A stretch of 64,000 nt of DNA from Liquorilactobacillus hordei DSM 19519. GTDB lineage: Bacteria; Bacillota; Bacilli; Lactobacillales; Lactobacillaceae. The notes under the pieces were generated by a model. The model worked only from the letters and a program-made list of their open reading frames with translations. It made no database searches and was not told where the DNA came from. Shown piece after piece: positions 1 through 8,648 of this stretch; the first letter of the stretch is position 1, and every line of letters begins with the position of its first letter. Position numbers and translations under genes: made by a program. The DNA lies in NCBI RefSeq assembly GCF_019443985.1, contig NZ_CP049303.1, forward strand, positions 2,170,001-2,234,000, in the 5' to 3' direction.

Positions 1-1146
1 ACAGATAAATGGTCTTTTTAGCTTCAAAGTCAAACCGTAAATAATTGGCTCAGTGATTCCAAAGATACCTGTAATGACTCCCGAACCTGCTAATGCTTTT
101 TGCTTTTTATTCTTTGTTTTCAAGAAAATTCCTAATGCTGCACCTGCCTGGGAAATAACGGCAGCACATAAAATTGGTAGCAATGGATCGTAACCCATTT
201 TACTAAGATTGTTCATCATTACTGGTACAAAAGTCCAATGTACTCCAAAAATAACAAATACTTGCCAGAAGGCTCCCATAATTGCCCCTGCTAGTGCTGG
301 TGCAAAATTATAAACTGATGAGACCATTGTTGATAATATATTCCCAACAGATGATCCAAGTGGTCCAACGACAATCATTGTTAGTGGAACCATGATTACC
401 AATGAAAATAACGGTGTAAAGATATTCCTGATTGCTTCAGGAAAAAGCTTATTCAGTACAGGTTCGATAAATGACAGAACCCAAACGGCTAAAAGAATCG
501 GAATAACTGATGATGTATATGTGGTTGGAACAACCGGGATGCCAATAAAATGAATAGTTTGTGCTTTAGTTGCAGTAGCAACAAGTGTCGGATACACTAA
601 TGCAGATGCAAGAGCAACTGCTACAAATTGATTGACATTTAATCGCTTAGAAGCTGTGAACGCAAGGAAGATTGGCAAAAAGTTAAATAATGCATCACCC
701 GCAGCATATAAGATTTCATAAGTTCCGCTTGTTGTACTCATCCAATTAAGTGCCACAAATAGTGCAAGTAGCCCCTTTAAAATTCCGGCTCCTGCCAAGG
801 CCCCTAGAAATGGGGTGAAAGTTCCTGAAATAAATGCTATGAAACGATTAACAAGATTTTTTTCCTTCTCTTGTGGTTGAGTACTCTGATCTTCATTTTC
901 TAGACCTGTTTGTTTTGCTAAAGCATTAAAAACATTTGCTACAGCATTCCCGACAACAATTTGATATTGTCCCGCAGATTGAACCACTGTGATTACACCA
1001 TCTAAATCCTCAATCTTTTGAGTATCCGCCTTTGATTCATCTTTCAGCTTAAATCTAAGTCGTGTTGCACAATGCCATGCAGTATTGATATTGTCTTTAC
1101 CTCCAATATCTTTTACAATATCTGATGCTAGTTTTTCATAGTCCAT
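1..1146 (-). CDS. bglP: beta-glucoside PTS transporter EIIBC (partial, 3' end outside window)
   Basis: This is a membrane permease of the glucose/beta-glucoside PTS family that imports and phosphorylates a beta-glucoside. The N-terminal EIIB domain has the phosphocysteine motif HCATRLRFKL (Cys26). A linker is followed by the EIIC domain with many membrane segments and the GITEPIIYG-type motif near the window edge. The start ATG at 1146 follows an AGGAGTGAAGTAAT ribosome site. The gene runs off the window at position 1, so the EIIC end and any EIIA domain are not visible. It lies directly downstream of the LicT-type antiterminator gene, with a RAT/terminator in between, which indicates induction by its own substrate. 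Family assignment is secure; the sugar is inferred. Confidence 0.9.
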   Translation of the reverse strand, partial: MDYEKLASDIVKDIGGKDNINTAWHCATRLRFKLKDESKADTQKIEDLDGVITVVQSAGQYQIVVGNAVANVFNALAKQTGLENEDQSTQPQEKEKNLVNRFIAFISGTFTPFLGALAGAGILKGLLALFVALNWMSTTSGTYEILYAAGDALFNFLPIFLAFTASKRLNVNQFVAVALASALVYPTLVATATKAQTIHFIGIPVVPTTYTSSVIPILLAVWVLSFIEPVLNKLFPEAIRNIFTPLFSLVIMVPLTMIVVGPLGSSVGNILSTMVSSVYNFAPALAGAIMGAFWQVFVIFGVHWTFVPVMMNNLSKMGYDPLLPILCAAVISQAGAALGIFLKTKNKKQKALAGSGVITGIFGITEPIIYGLTLKLKRPFIC

Positions 1147-1175
1147 ATTACTTCACTCCTAAAGTTATTTTTAAA

Positions 1176-1264
1176 ACAAAAACCCAAGTCAATATCAAAC
1201 TCAGACTAAAAGTGTCTGGATCTCATATTGACTTGGGTTTTGCCTAATTTAATAGTTACAATCC
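1176..1264 (-). promoter_or_regulatory. second RAT antiterminator and overlapping terminator upstream of bglP
   Basis: On the minus strand a RAT-like sequence starting GGATTGTAACTATTA and ending GGCAAAACC (1236-1264) overlaps the start of a long terminator hairpin (about 1176-1240) whose arms read AACCCAAGTCAATAT and ATATTGACTTGGGTT, followed by a T-rich stretch. This is the classical LicT arrangement: the bound antiterminator prevents the terminator stem. The RAT overlaps the last codons and TAA stop of licT (stop at 1249-1251). Confidence 0.85.
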
Positions 1265-2121
1265 CTTTTATTCATTTTTTTATTAATGTCATCTAGAATA
1301 CGCTGTACATGTATTGTTAGATAAATTTGTTCGTTTATTGAAAGCTTAATCTGCAGTTGACCGCTAATAAAAGCTGTTACTTTTTTTGTACATTCAAACG
1401 ATGTTGGGTACTTTTTAACTAGATGTTGAAATAAAAAATCATCATCGCTTCCAGAATCATTAATCTTCTTTTGTAAAATACGTTCAGCTAAAAATCTAAG
1501 ATGAACTAAAAAGCGGCGATAGCTCATTGTGTTGGGATCAAGCTTAATCTGTAATTGATACTGAACAATTTGAACAATATCCCCTATTAGTTTTGTCATT
1601 TTTACTGTATCACCACTTTGGGGATGATCAACGCTGCTCTCAAGCAGTTTCATTGCAATGAAACCTACTTCATCTTCTGGGAGCTTTATTCCGATTTGTT
1701 GGTTAACAATTTCAAGAGCCGCACTAGCAGCTTGATACTCATTTGGGTAATAGTTCTTTATTTCCCATAAAATCTCGTTATGAATCTGAATGCCTTGCTT
1801 ATATCTAGTAACTGCAAAATCAAGATGATCAGTCAGCGATATTAATAAATAATCATTGAATTTCGCATGGAGTATTTCACCCGCCTGCTGAATTATTCGC
1901 GCAGATATCTCAAGATATTCTGCCGAAATATTTTGAGTCAGATCATGAAACAAAGTAAACCACTTGTCATCGGTTGGTGCAAACACCTGACTAACCTTAT
2001 CTTTTTCAACAGTCATCCCCGGCCTTTGTTGAAATCCTATTCCACGACCGACCAATACCACCTCCTGATCTCCGTTATTTGCTAAAAGAACATTGTTATT
2101 AAAAACCTGTTTGACCTTCAT
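1249..2121 (-). CDS. licT: BglG/LicT-family transcriptional antiterminator
   Basis: RNA-binding antiterminator of 290 aa, the usual length. An N-terminal CAT domain (about 1-60, with the GRGIGFQ stretch) binds RAT RNA; two PTS regulation domains follow. The expected PRD histidines are visible at His99 (DHLDFA), His207 (LVHLRF) and His271 (TIHVQR). The second PRD1 histidine, normally in GFIALH, is a lysine (GFIAMK, about residue 158). A RAT and terminator precede the gene and a second pair follows it, so it should control itself and the beta-glucoside PTS gene. The histidine-to-lysine change could alter PTS phosphorylation control. Confidence 0.92.
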   Translation of the reverse strand: MKVKQVFNNNVLLANNGDQEVVLVGRGIGFQQRPGMTVEKDKVSQVFAPTDDKWFTLFHDLTQNISAEYLEISARIIQQAGEILHAKFNDYLLISLTDHLDFAVTRYKQGIQIHNEILWEIKNYYPNEYQAASAALEIVNQQIGIKLPEDEVGFIAMKLLESSVDHPQSGDTVKMTKLIGDIVQIVQYQLQIKLDPNTMSYRRFLVHLRFLAERILQKKINDSGSDDDFLFQHLVKKYPTSFECTKKVTAFISGQLQIKLSINEQIYLTIHVQRILDDINKKMNKRDCNY

Positions 2122-2155
2122 AGATTCTCCCCAGATTTCCTAAATAATGATGTAA

Positions 2156-2249
2156 AAAAACCTGTACACAAACCTTAGTATAAACTATTACTAGCCTACA
2201 CGTTCAATCTGTGACAGGTTTTGCCCGCTTATGAGAGCGGTAACAATCC
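2156..2249 (-). promoter_or_regulatory. RAT antiterminator and terminator upstream of licT
   Basis: On the minus strand, positions 2249-2216 read as a near-consensus RAT beginning GGATTGTTACCGC and ending GCGGGCAAAACCT. Its 3' end overlaps the first arm (AAACCTGT) of a terminator whose second arm ACAGGTTTTTTT lies at 2156-2167. Binding of LicT would prevent termination before its own gene. It starts only about 50 bp below the sod stop codon, so readthrough from sod could also meet it. Confidence 0.9.
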
Positions 2250-2300
2250 TTCGACAATTAAGATATTACTACTTTTCAAATTTTTTTGCAAGTGCTTTAT

Positions 2301-2933
2301 TTAAGTTTCTGAACCCACGCCTACCAATTCACTATCAAATCGCTTCCCAGCCTCTTCCCAGTTCACAATGTGCCAGAATGCTTCCACATATTTTGGTCTA
2401 AGGTTCTGGTACTTTAAATAATATGCATGTTCCCAAACATCGATACCTAAGACTGGTGTCAACCCAACTGAAAGCGGAGAATCTTGATCGGCTGTTGTCA
2501 TGATTTTCAATTGACCAGCATTGTCTTTCACAAGCCACGCCCAACCTGAACTAAAAACCTTCATAGCAGCTTCCGTAAATTGTTGCTTGAACTTTTCAAA
2601 ACTACCGAACTCACTATCAATTGCTTCTCGCAAATTTCCTTCTGGATTAGTATCAAAATGTGGTGAAAGAAGCTTCCAAAAAAGTGAATGATTAGCATGT
2701 CCACCACCACTGTTACGTACAGCTTTTCTAATATTTTCTGGTATTTTGTCCAATTGGCCCACCAGTTCTTCTACTGGAAGTTCAGATAATCCCGGATGAT
2801 CTTTCAAAGCTGCATTCAAATTATTAACATACGTTTGATGATGCATATCATGGTGCAAACGCATTGTCTGCTCCTCAATATAAGGTTCTAATGCACTGTA
2901 ATCGTACGGCAAATCTGGAAGTTTATATACCAT
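2301..2933 (-). CDS. sodA: superoxide dismutase (Mn/Fe family)
   Basis: Cytoplasmic enzyme converting superoxide to peroxide and oxygen. The 210-aa length is typical. All four metal ligands are visible: His27 (MRLHHDMHH), His82 (HANHSLFW), Asp165 and His169 ([11 protein letters not shown]). The GGGHANHS context and the DVWEHAYY box fit manganese-type enzymes, though metal choice cannot be settled by eye. The ATG at 2933 follows GAAAGGAGATCA. It appears monocistronic; the aldehyde dehydrogenase upstream ends with its own terminator. Confidence 0.95.
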   Translation of the reverse strand: MVYKLPDLPYDYSALEPYIEEQTMRLHHDMHHQTYVNNLNAALKDHPGLSELPVEELVGQLDKIPENIRKAVRNSGGGHANHSLFWKLLSPHFDTNPEGNLREAIDSEFGSFEKFKQQFTEAAMKVFSSGWAWLVKDNAGQLKIMTTADQDSPLSVGLTPVLGIDVWEHAYYLKYQNLRPKYVEAFWHIVNWEEAGKRFDSELVGVGSET

Positions 2934-3136
2934 ATGATTGATCTCCTTTCGTTTGTAAGGGCTTTCTACTAATCTAATTTTAGTTCATAAATACCTAAAA
3001 AGCGAAGAAAATGCTTGTGTTTTCAGATGTTGTAACTTACAAATTTAATTCAAATCCTCAAAAAATAATTACGTAAACTTGATTTCCCTAGTTAAATCAT
3101 ACAAAAGATAGCATCCTCTTTTTACCTACATTATAC

Positions 3137-3197
3137 TTTTAAAAAAAGTGCCCCATAATAATTAGACTTTTTGAGGTCTAACTATTATAAAGCACTT
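3137..3197 (-). terminator. intrinsic terminator after aldehyde dehydrogenase
   Basis: On the minus strand AAGTGC and ATAATAGTTAGAC arms pair across a short loop with GTCTAATTATTAT and GCACTT, followed by a run of seven T. It lies 32 bp below the stop codon of the dehydrogenase gene. Confidence 0.8.
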
Positions 3198-3228
3198 CAA
3201 AAGTTAAATTTTGATTTTATCAAAGTCA

Positions 3229-4599
3229 TTATCCCAAAACGGTTTTGATATTTGCAAATTCTCTAATTCCTAGGTCACTTAATTCACGACCATAACCAGA
3301 TTTTTTAATACCGCCAAACGGCAATTCTGGTAATGAAGATAATGGTTGATTAACCGCAATTTGTCCAGTTTCGATTTTTGAAGCTAATTTACGCGCCTTA
3401 TTTAAATCTTCAGAATAAATTGCACCACCAAGACCATAATTTGAATGATTTGCCAATTCAACAATTTGCTTTTCATCATCAACCCTGTAAAGCTGAGCAA
3501 CTGGCCCAAATAATTCGTGATCATACATCGGATTATCATACGTCATTCCACTAATAATCAAAGGATTAAAGAATGCACCTGGTCCTTCAACTGGCGTTGG
3601 GTCACCCCACAAAACTTTAGCACCGCCATCTAAGACAGCCTTGATTTGCTTTTGTAATTGCTGTTGAGCATTTTTGGAGGATAGTGGAGCTAATGTTGTT
3701 TTTTCATCCAAAGGATCACCTTGTTGATACTTAGCAAATTCCTTCTTGATAGCTGCTAAAAACTCATCATAAATCCCACTTTGAACCAAGTAACGTTTAG
3801 AAGACGTGCAAGCTTGTCCAGCGTTACGTAAACGACCACTGACAGCACCAGCCACAGCTTTTTTCAAATCAGCATCATTTAAAACAATGCAGACATCTGT
3901 GCCGCCAAGTTCCATTGTTGATTTTTTAAGATTATGACCGGCTTCAGCTGCTATCAACTCGCCTGCCTTTTCTGAACCAGTCAACGCTACACCTTGGACA
4001 CGTGGATCACTAATCATCTGATTGACTTGATCATAAGTAACAAATAAATTTTTAAATGCCCCTGTTGGTAGACCTGCAGCTTGGCAAGCCTCATCAAATG
4101 CCTGGGCACATTCTGGAACAATGCTGGCATGCTTAAGAATCACTGGATTTCCAAGAATGAAGTTAGGTGCAAAAACACGCATAACCTGAGTATATGGAAA
4201 ATTCCAAGGTTCAACAGCGACGACCGCACCAATTGAACTAAATTCAAGATGAGCTTTGCGACCGCCAGCCATGGCAGTATAATCTTGATCTTCCAAAGCT
4301 GCTGCGCCCTTATCAACGTAATAGCGAGCAAAGGCAACTGTTTTCTTGACTTCTCCCCGGGCTTCACTAATCAATTTACCCATGTTAGTGGTTAAAAAGT
4401 TAGCATAGTAATCAGTTCTTTTCGTAAATTCATCGGCTAAGGCAGATAATTGCTCTGCTCGTTGTTCAATCGACTGTTCCTTAGCTTGTTGATAAAAATT
4501 ATTTGCATTTGTTAAAGTTTGTTCAACTTCTTCATCTGTTGCTACAGAAAATTCTTTGAGTATTTTCCCATTATATGGGCTAACTACACGATATGACAT
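3229..4599 (-). CDS. NAD(P)-dependent aldehyde dehydrogenase, succinate-semialdehyde dehydrogenase-like
   Basis: Oxidises an aldehyde to a carboxylic acid with NAD(P). The 456-aa protein has the ALDH motifs: AVEPWNFPY in the cofactor domain, the ALTGSEKAG loop, the catalytic glutamate in MELGG (about residue 228) and the catalytic cysteine in NAGQACTSSKR (about residue 264). The C-terminal FGGIKKSGYGRE motif is also present. Such proteins are usually annotated as succinate-semialdehyde dehydrogenase in lactobacilli; the true substrate is not shown by sequence. ATG at 4599 follows AAAGGGGAAGATTTTTA. It is transcribed alone and ends in a terminator. Confidence 0.9.
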   Translation of the reverse strand: MSYRVVSPYNGKILKEFSVATDEEVEQTLTNANNFYQQAKEQSIEQRAEQLSALADEFTKRTDYYANFLTTNMGKLISEARGEVKKTVAFARYYVDKGAAALEDQDYTAMAGGRKAHLEFSSIGAVVAVEPWNFPYTQVMRVFAPNFILGNPVILKHASIVPECAQAFDEACQAAGLPTGAFKNLFVTYDQVNQMISDPRVQGVALTGSEKAGELIAAEAGHNLKKSTMELGGTDVCIVLNDADLKKAVAGAVSGRLRNAGQACTSSKRYLVQSGIYDEFLAAIKKEFAKYQQGDPLDEKTTLAPLSSKNAQQQLQKQIKAVLDGGAKVLWGDPTPVEGPGAFFNPLIISGMTYDNPMYDHELFGPVAQLYRVDDEKQIVELANHSNYGLGGAIYSEDLNKARKLASKIETGQIAVNQPLSSLPELPFGGIKKSGYGRELSDLGIREFANIKTVLG

Positions 4600-4707
4600 T
4601 AAAAATCTTCCCCTTTCTCCTTTAGAGATAACACACCATCATTATAGTAAACAATTGCTAATAAAATCAATCACCTATATTAATTATTTTAGAGTACATT
4701 AACTAAT

Positions 4708-4835
4708 ACAATTCCCACAAAAATTACATATTCCTCAATCACTTTCAGCTTGAAGTTGTAGTTATCTATATCTATGTGTAAAAAAAGCACCTCCAAAAAC
4801 TTGATTCACATGTCCAAGCTTTGTTCGGCACTCCT
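4708..4835 (-). mobile_element. degraded end of an IS150-like element
   Basis: This stretch matches, with many substitutions, the right end of the intact IS150-like element at 45376-46848 (its 46720-46848). Shared blocks include the beginning of OrfA, AGCACCTCCAAAA, the ACATGTCCAAG box and the terminal GGCACT. Just outside lies CTTATATCACACTCTCC, nearly the same flank as at the intact copy. Only about 128 bp remain; the rest of the element has been lost. Confidence 0.75.
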
Positions 4836-4865
4836 CTTATATCACACTCTCCAACGTCTAGATTC

Positions 4866-4985
4866 ACTAGTACTTGTTGACAAGGATCTTCTCTATCTCA
4901 GTACTTAATATCACGACTTTCTGCTATGGTATCTGTAAAGTCTGATTCAGATTGGTAAAATTGATAGTGTTTTAAATTCAAAAAG
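4866..4985 (-). pseudogene. remnant of a paralogue of the DUF1906-type protein at 15210-17432
   Basis: Read on the minus strand, this segment encodes ESDFTDTIA followed, after a one-base frameshift, by VVILSTEIEK. The intact protein reads ESDFTDTIAGVVALSDEIN at 15640-15720, and the DNA agrees at most positions (CTATGGTATC.GTAAA.TC). It appears to be a small scrap of a second, destroyed copy. The rest of 4600-5197 contains the IS scrap listed separately and AT-rich sequence in which I recognise nothing else. Confidence 0.6.
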
Positions 4986-5197
4986 TATTCTAGACTTGCC
5001 TCATCCTTGAATCAACTTGAAGTCTTTGAGTATTTTGTTCAACTTATGCTACATAAAAAAGTTATAGTTTCTTTGTTATAATTTATGATTTCTACTATTT
5101 TTATGCTTTACAATTCATTCCACCTATTAGTTGCAGTGCATAACGTACTGTAATTAGGAATTCCATTCAAAAATCTATTTGAATCACAGATATTTCT

Positions 5198-7036
5198 TTA
5201 CTCACCATATACTTGGTACCACACCATAAAAGTCAGAATAGTCCAAAGCTTTCTTGAATTATCTTTTCTTTTTCTGCGATGTTCCTCCAATAAATTCAAA
5301 AAGTAATCTTTATCAAAGTACTTATCTGTCTGTGATTTTTTAATAATATCCCGTGCCCATTCATACATTTCAGCTCGCAACCAAACTCTAATTGGAACTG
5401 GAAAACCTAATTTGCTTCGTTCCAACACATGATCAGGTACTAATCCTTTAACAGCTTTTCTCAAAATATATTTAGTTGTTCCATGAGAAATCTTATACTC
5501 TGATGGAATATGTCTAGCAACTTCAAAAACATCTTTATCTACAAAAGGTGTCCGCAATTCTAAGCTATGCGCCATCGTTGTTCGATCCGCATTATGCAAC
5601 AAATCGCCACTAAGCCACGAATGCACATCAATAAACTGCATTTTACTAACCGCATCGTTCTTGCATGCATCTTGGTACAATGGTTTAGTGAAAAGTTGAA
5701 ATGGATGATTACAATTATAGTTTTTAAAGAATTTATTTTTCTGTTTTTCATTAAAAATAAATGCATTTCCGACATAACGTTCCTCTAGCGGAGTCGTTCC
5801 TCGTAAAACAAAGTTACGCCCTTTCACACCTTCTGGAATTAGATGTGCTATTTGGTTTAACATTTTATTAATTCTTTTAGTGTGTTCAAAAAATTTCAAT
5901 GAAAGTGGCTCATGGTACATTTTGTATCCACCAAAGAATTCATCGGCTCCTTCACCCGTTAAAGCAACTTTTACCTTTTTTCTTGCTTCACGTGCAACAA
6001 AATACTGCGGAATAGCCGCTGGATCTGCTAAGGGATCATCCATACTCCACACAAAATGCGGAAATTCTTGCATAAATTCCACTGGATCAATGACATAACT
6101 CGTGTTTTTTACACCTAATTGTGCTGCCGTCATTTCTGCAACATCTAGTTCACTATAACCTTCTTGCCCAAAGCCAACCGAGAATGTCTCTAACTGAGAA
6201 TTGAATTGTTTTGCTAAAGAAACAATAATTGCAGAGTCAATTCCACCTGATAAGAACGCCCCAACAGGAACATCCGCACTCATATGCTTTTCAACAGACT
6301 CAACTAAACAATCACGTATTTGTTTTTCATACTCTTTCTCAGATAATTTAATTGGTTCAAATTCTGCATAGAAATATCGTTCAACTTTAACCTCTTTACC
6401 TGGTTCAACGCTAAGTGAGCATCCTGGTTGCAAGGATTCAACATTTTCATACATCGTTTCATTCTCAGGAACATACTGATATGTCATATAATCCTGTAAT
6501 GCATCCTCATTCAAGTCTTTTTTCTGTAATATCTTATAAATTGCCTTATTTTCAGAAGCATAATAGAAATCTCCCTCATTAATTGAATAATAAAAAGGTT
6601 TAATTCCAAAATGATCCCGTGCTGCAAATAATTTCTTGGCAACACTATCCCAAATAACAAAAGCAAACATACCTCGGAAAAAAGAAACACATTTTTCAGA
6701 ATATTTAGCATACATGGCTAAAATAATTTCTGAGTCTGTATTAGTTTTGAAAGTATAGCCTTCTTGCTCTAGTTGCTTGCGCAATTCAATGTAATTATAT
6801 ATTTCTCCATTAAAAGTCAACCAATATCGTTCATTATCATACTCCATTGGCTGATGTCCGTTTTTTAGGTCGATTATACTTAAACGCCTAAAACCCATAG
6901 TGATATTCTTGTCTTGAAAATATCCTTCGTCATCTGGTCCCCTATGAATAATCATATTATTCATATCATTAATCTTTTTATACTTTATCTCGTTTTTCCC
7001 TATACTATTTGTCAATAGTCCAACAAAACCACACAT
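5198..7036 (-). CDS. asnB: glutamine-dependent asparagine synthetase
   Basis: Makes asparagine from aspartate, ATP and glutamine. The open frame begins upstream, but the start is the ATG at 7036, because the class II glutamine amidotransferase needs cysteine directly after methionine (MCGFVGLL), and AAAGGGGTGTACT lies just before it. This gives 612 aa. The N-terminal domain carries RGPDDEG and NGEIYNY; the synthetase domain has the ATP loop GAFLSGGIDSA and SLELRTPFVD. The C-terminus matches family length. No T-box or terminator was recognised around it. Confidence 0.95.
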   Translation of the reverse strand: MCGFVGLLTNSIGKNEIKYKKINDMNNMIIHRGPDDEGYFQDKNITMGFRRLSIIDLKNGHQPMEYDNERYWLTFNGEIYNYIELRKQLEQEGYTFKTNTDSEIILAMYAKYSEKCVSFFRGMFAFVIWDSVAKKLFAARDHFGIKPFYYSINEGDFYYASENKAIYKILQKKDLNEDALQDYMTYQYVPENETMYENVESLQPGCSLSVEPGKEVKVERYFYAEFEPIKLSEKEYEKQIRDCLVESVEKHMSADVPVGAFLSGGIDSAIIVSLAKQFNSQLETFSVGFGQEGYSELDVAEMTAAQLGVKNTSYVIDPVEFMQEFPHFVWSMDDPLADPAAIPQYFVAREARKKVKVALTGEGADEFFGGYKMYHEPLSLKFFEHTKRINKMLNQIAHLIPEGVKGRNFVLRGTTPLEERYVGNAFIFNEKQKNKFFKNYNCNHPFQLFTKPLYQDACKNDAVSKMQFIDVHSWLSGDLLHNADRTTMAHSLELRTPFVDKDVFEVARHIPSEYKISHGTTKYILRKAVKGLVPDHVLERSKLGFPVPIRVWLRAEMYEWARDIIKKSQTDKYFDKDYFLNLLEEHRRKRKDNSRKLWTILTFMVWYQVYGE

Positions 7037-7217
7037 AGTACACCCCTTTTTTTGATCAATTCCCCAATCTACTAAATTATAATTTTTTCCCCAAAAAAAT
7101 TCCATTTAATTTAATTTCTGAACAAAAACTTATTACTTTATTAATTTTTGTAAATATCCACTGTTTCCTGATAAAAATACGTCCTCTGATTCTTTTAATA
7201 TTAAGAACTCAAGTGCT

Positions 7218-7345
7218 CTAACGTAACAAAAAATTACAATATTGAATGAAGTATCCGAGACACAAAAAAAGACATGGTTTTTGAGGAAAACCACGTCCTT
7301 TATTATTTATTATCACTTTTTATTAAAACTTTTCTCTGCTTACTA
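7218..7345 (-). repeat. diverged copy of the 3' end and terminator of gpmA
   Basis: About 125 bp here align with 24478-24605: both have CTAACGTAACAAAAA, GAGACACAAAAAA, a terminator of the same design, TATTTATTATC and the segment encoding the last residues of phosphoglycerate mutase (SKEKL there, SKQRKVL here). No other part of a mutase gene is visible, so this is a duplicated or left-over gene tail. The remainder of 7037-7217 is AT-rich and contains nothing I recognise. Confidence 0.65.
7264..7300 (-). terminator. intrinsic terminator below the MerR-family gene
   Basis: On the minus strand GGACGTGGTTTT pairs with AAAAACCATGTC, followed by seven T. It lies inside the gpmA-tail-like repeat and is placed to end transcription of the regulator gene at 7375-8214. 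Confidence 0.75.
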
Positions 7346-7374
7346 GGTCATATTTTGTTCTAAATTGCTGGTCC

Positions 7375-8214
7375 TTATTGGTTACCTTTCAGAGGTAATT
7401 GCAACTCTATCGTACTCAGATCACCTGTATTTTTTTGATCAATATGGTAGATCTCTCGGATTGGTCTTGAAACCTCATAACCATTTTCTTTCACCCAAGC
7501 AATTAATTTATTACCAGTAACACCAATATCGTTGAATCCTCCTGTGTGAATAATAGATGCAACCTCTTCAGATGGAATTTCTCTAATCACTACATTCGAT
7601 TTTTCATCGACTACCAGTCCATGCGTTAAAGGTTCAACAATTTCTTGATCCACTATTTTGTTATCTTGATTCAAATATAATCCAGAATAGTACAATGTGA
7701 GACATGGTGTCGACAATAAGCCCCCATTTTTTTTAATTTCATTTTCTAGCTTATCCCATAAATTCGTTGAAAATTCATCATATTTCTTTGTACCTTTGTC
7801 GTATTGATCTCTCAGTGTAGCAGCCAAAAAAGCACGTGTTGTTTTTACTGTAATCCCGTTCACCATATCGAATCCTCCATTATTATACAGGAAGAGACTA
7901 GCTTGAATATGTTTGATTTGATCTTCAGTATGTTTAATTTTTGTTTGCAACTCTGGAATCTGACGATCGGCAATAACTCTAATCATCTTAGCATCATTTG
8001 ATGGAACAGAAAAAAAGTCACTCATATCTTTCAATGGAACTCCTAATTCTTTTAGAGAGTTTATTTCAGCTACTCGCGATAATTGCTTTGGCTCATAGTC
8101 TCGATACTTATTATTTTGATTAACACTGTTTGGTTTAAGAATATTCAATTTATCATAGAATCGCAGTGTGTACACTGATACCCCACTAATTTTGGAAAAC
8201 TCATCAATCCTCAA
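7375..8214 (-). CDS. MerR-family transcriptional regulator with GyrI-like effector domain
   Basis: The protein of 279 aa starts with a MerR winged helix (residues 1-70: MRIDEFSKISGVSVYTLRFYDKL and a KYRDY segment), followed by a coiled linker (about 75-110). The C-terminal part (about 120-275) resembles the GyrI/AraC effector-binding fold, as in BmrR-type multidrug regulators. The promoter has the 19-bp spacer typical of MerR control and a dyad in it, so it is probably autoregulated. No resistance gene adjoins it, so the target and ligand are unknown. Confidence 0.85.
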   Translation of the reverse strand: MRIDEFSKISGVSVYTLRFYDKLNILKPNSVNQNNKYRDYEPKQLSRVAEINSLKELGVPLKDMSDFFSVPSNDAKMIRVIADRQIPELQTKIKHTEDQIKHIQASLFLYNNGGFDMVNGITVKTTRAFLAATLRDQYDKGTKKYDEFSTNLWDKLENEIKKNGGLLSTPCLTLYYSGLYLNQDNKIVDQEIVEPLTHGLVVDEKSNVVIREIPSEEVASIIHTGGFNDIGVTGNKLIAWVKENGYEVSRPIREIYHIDQKNTGDLSTIELQLPLKGNQ

Positions 8215-8290
8215 GTTTCGTCCTCCCCGTTTTAGTATATTGAAATATTGTACTTTCGAAAGTTACTCTAAGCTATCAATTGATAGTTTT

Positions 8291-8321
8291 ATTTTAAACT
8301 ATAGAGTAACTATAAGGTCAA
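8291..8321 (-). promoter_or_regulatory. MerR-type promoter with 19-bp spacer
   Basis: On the minus strand TTGACC (8316-8321) and TAAAAT (8291-8296) are separated by 19 bp instead of 17, and the spacer holds the partial dyad CTTATAGTTACTCTATAG. This is the well-known geometry of MerR-activated promoters, directly upstream of the MerR-family gene. Confidence 0.7.
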
Positions 8322-8496
8322 TAAGAACGTTTTAAAACTTTTTATTAACAAAATCGTTCTCTTGCTCATATGATTGGTAGAGTTATCTTATTATAACTAA
8401 AAATTACTAAAGCATTAACTTTATAAAAATATTTTTGCTGACATACTAAATAAAAAAGACAGCCGAGGTGTTTTGATTGACCACTTGCTATTGCTA

Positions 8497-8542
8497 TTAA
8501 AAAGGATGTTAGTGACTGTCTAGGACAGTTAGACTAACATCC
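8497..8542 (-). terminator. intrinsic terminator after the GH32 gene
   Basis: GGATGTTAGT and ACTAACATCC form a perfect outer stem with an inner GACTGTC/GACAGTT stem. Read on the minus strand the hairpin is followed by TTTTT. It is about 105 bp below the stop of the fructan hydrolase gene. The rest of 8322-8496 is AT-rich without a recognised feature. Confidence 0.75.
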
Positions 8543-8648
8543 ATGAAAAACATTGAATTCTCAAACTTCTTTTGAAGCCTTTTTTGATGACATATTGCAG
8601 GTGATTTAATAATTTATTGTAAAGACCAAATCAAAGTAATTCTTCTAA

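Noticed and set aside
7037..7105. Longer asnB start giving 635 aa
   Set aside because: Class II amidotransferases need Cys directly after the initiator Met; ATG 7036 has that and a ribosome site.
7037..7217. T-box leader before asnB
   Set aside because: No GGTGGTACC-type T-box core or associated terminator is present in this gap.
8504..8542. Nested hairpin considered as a structured RNA or attachment site
   Set aside because: On the minus strand it is followed by TTTTT just below the GH32 gene, so an ordinary terminator explains it.
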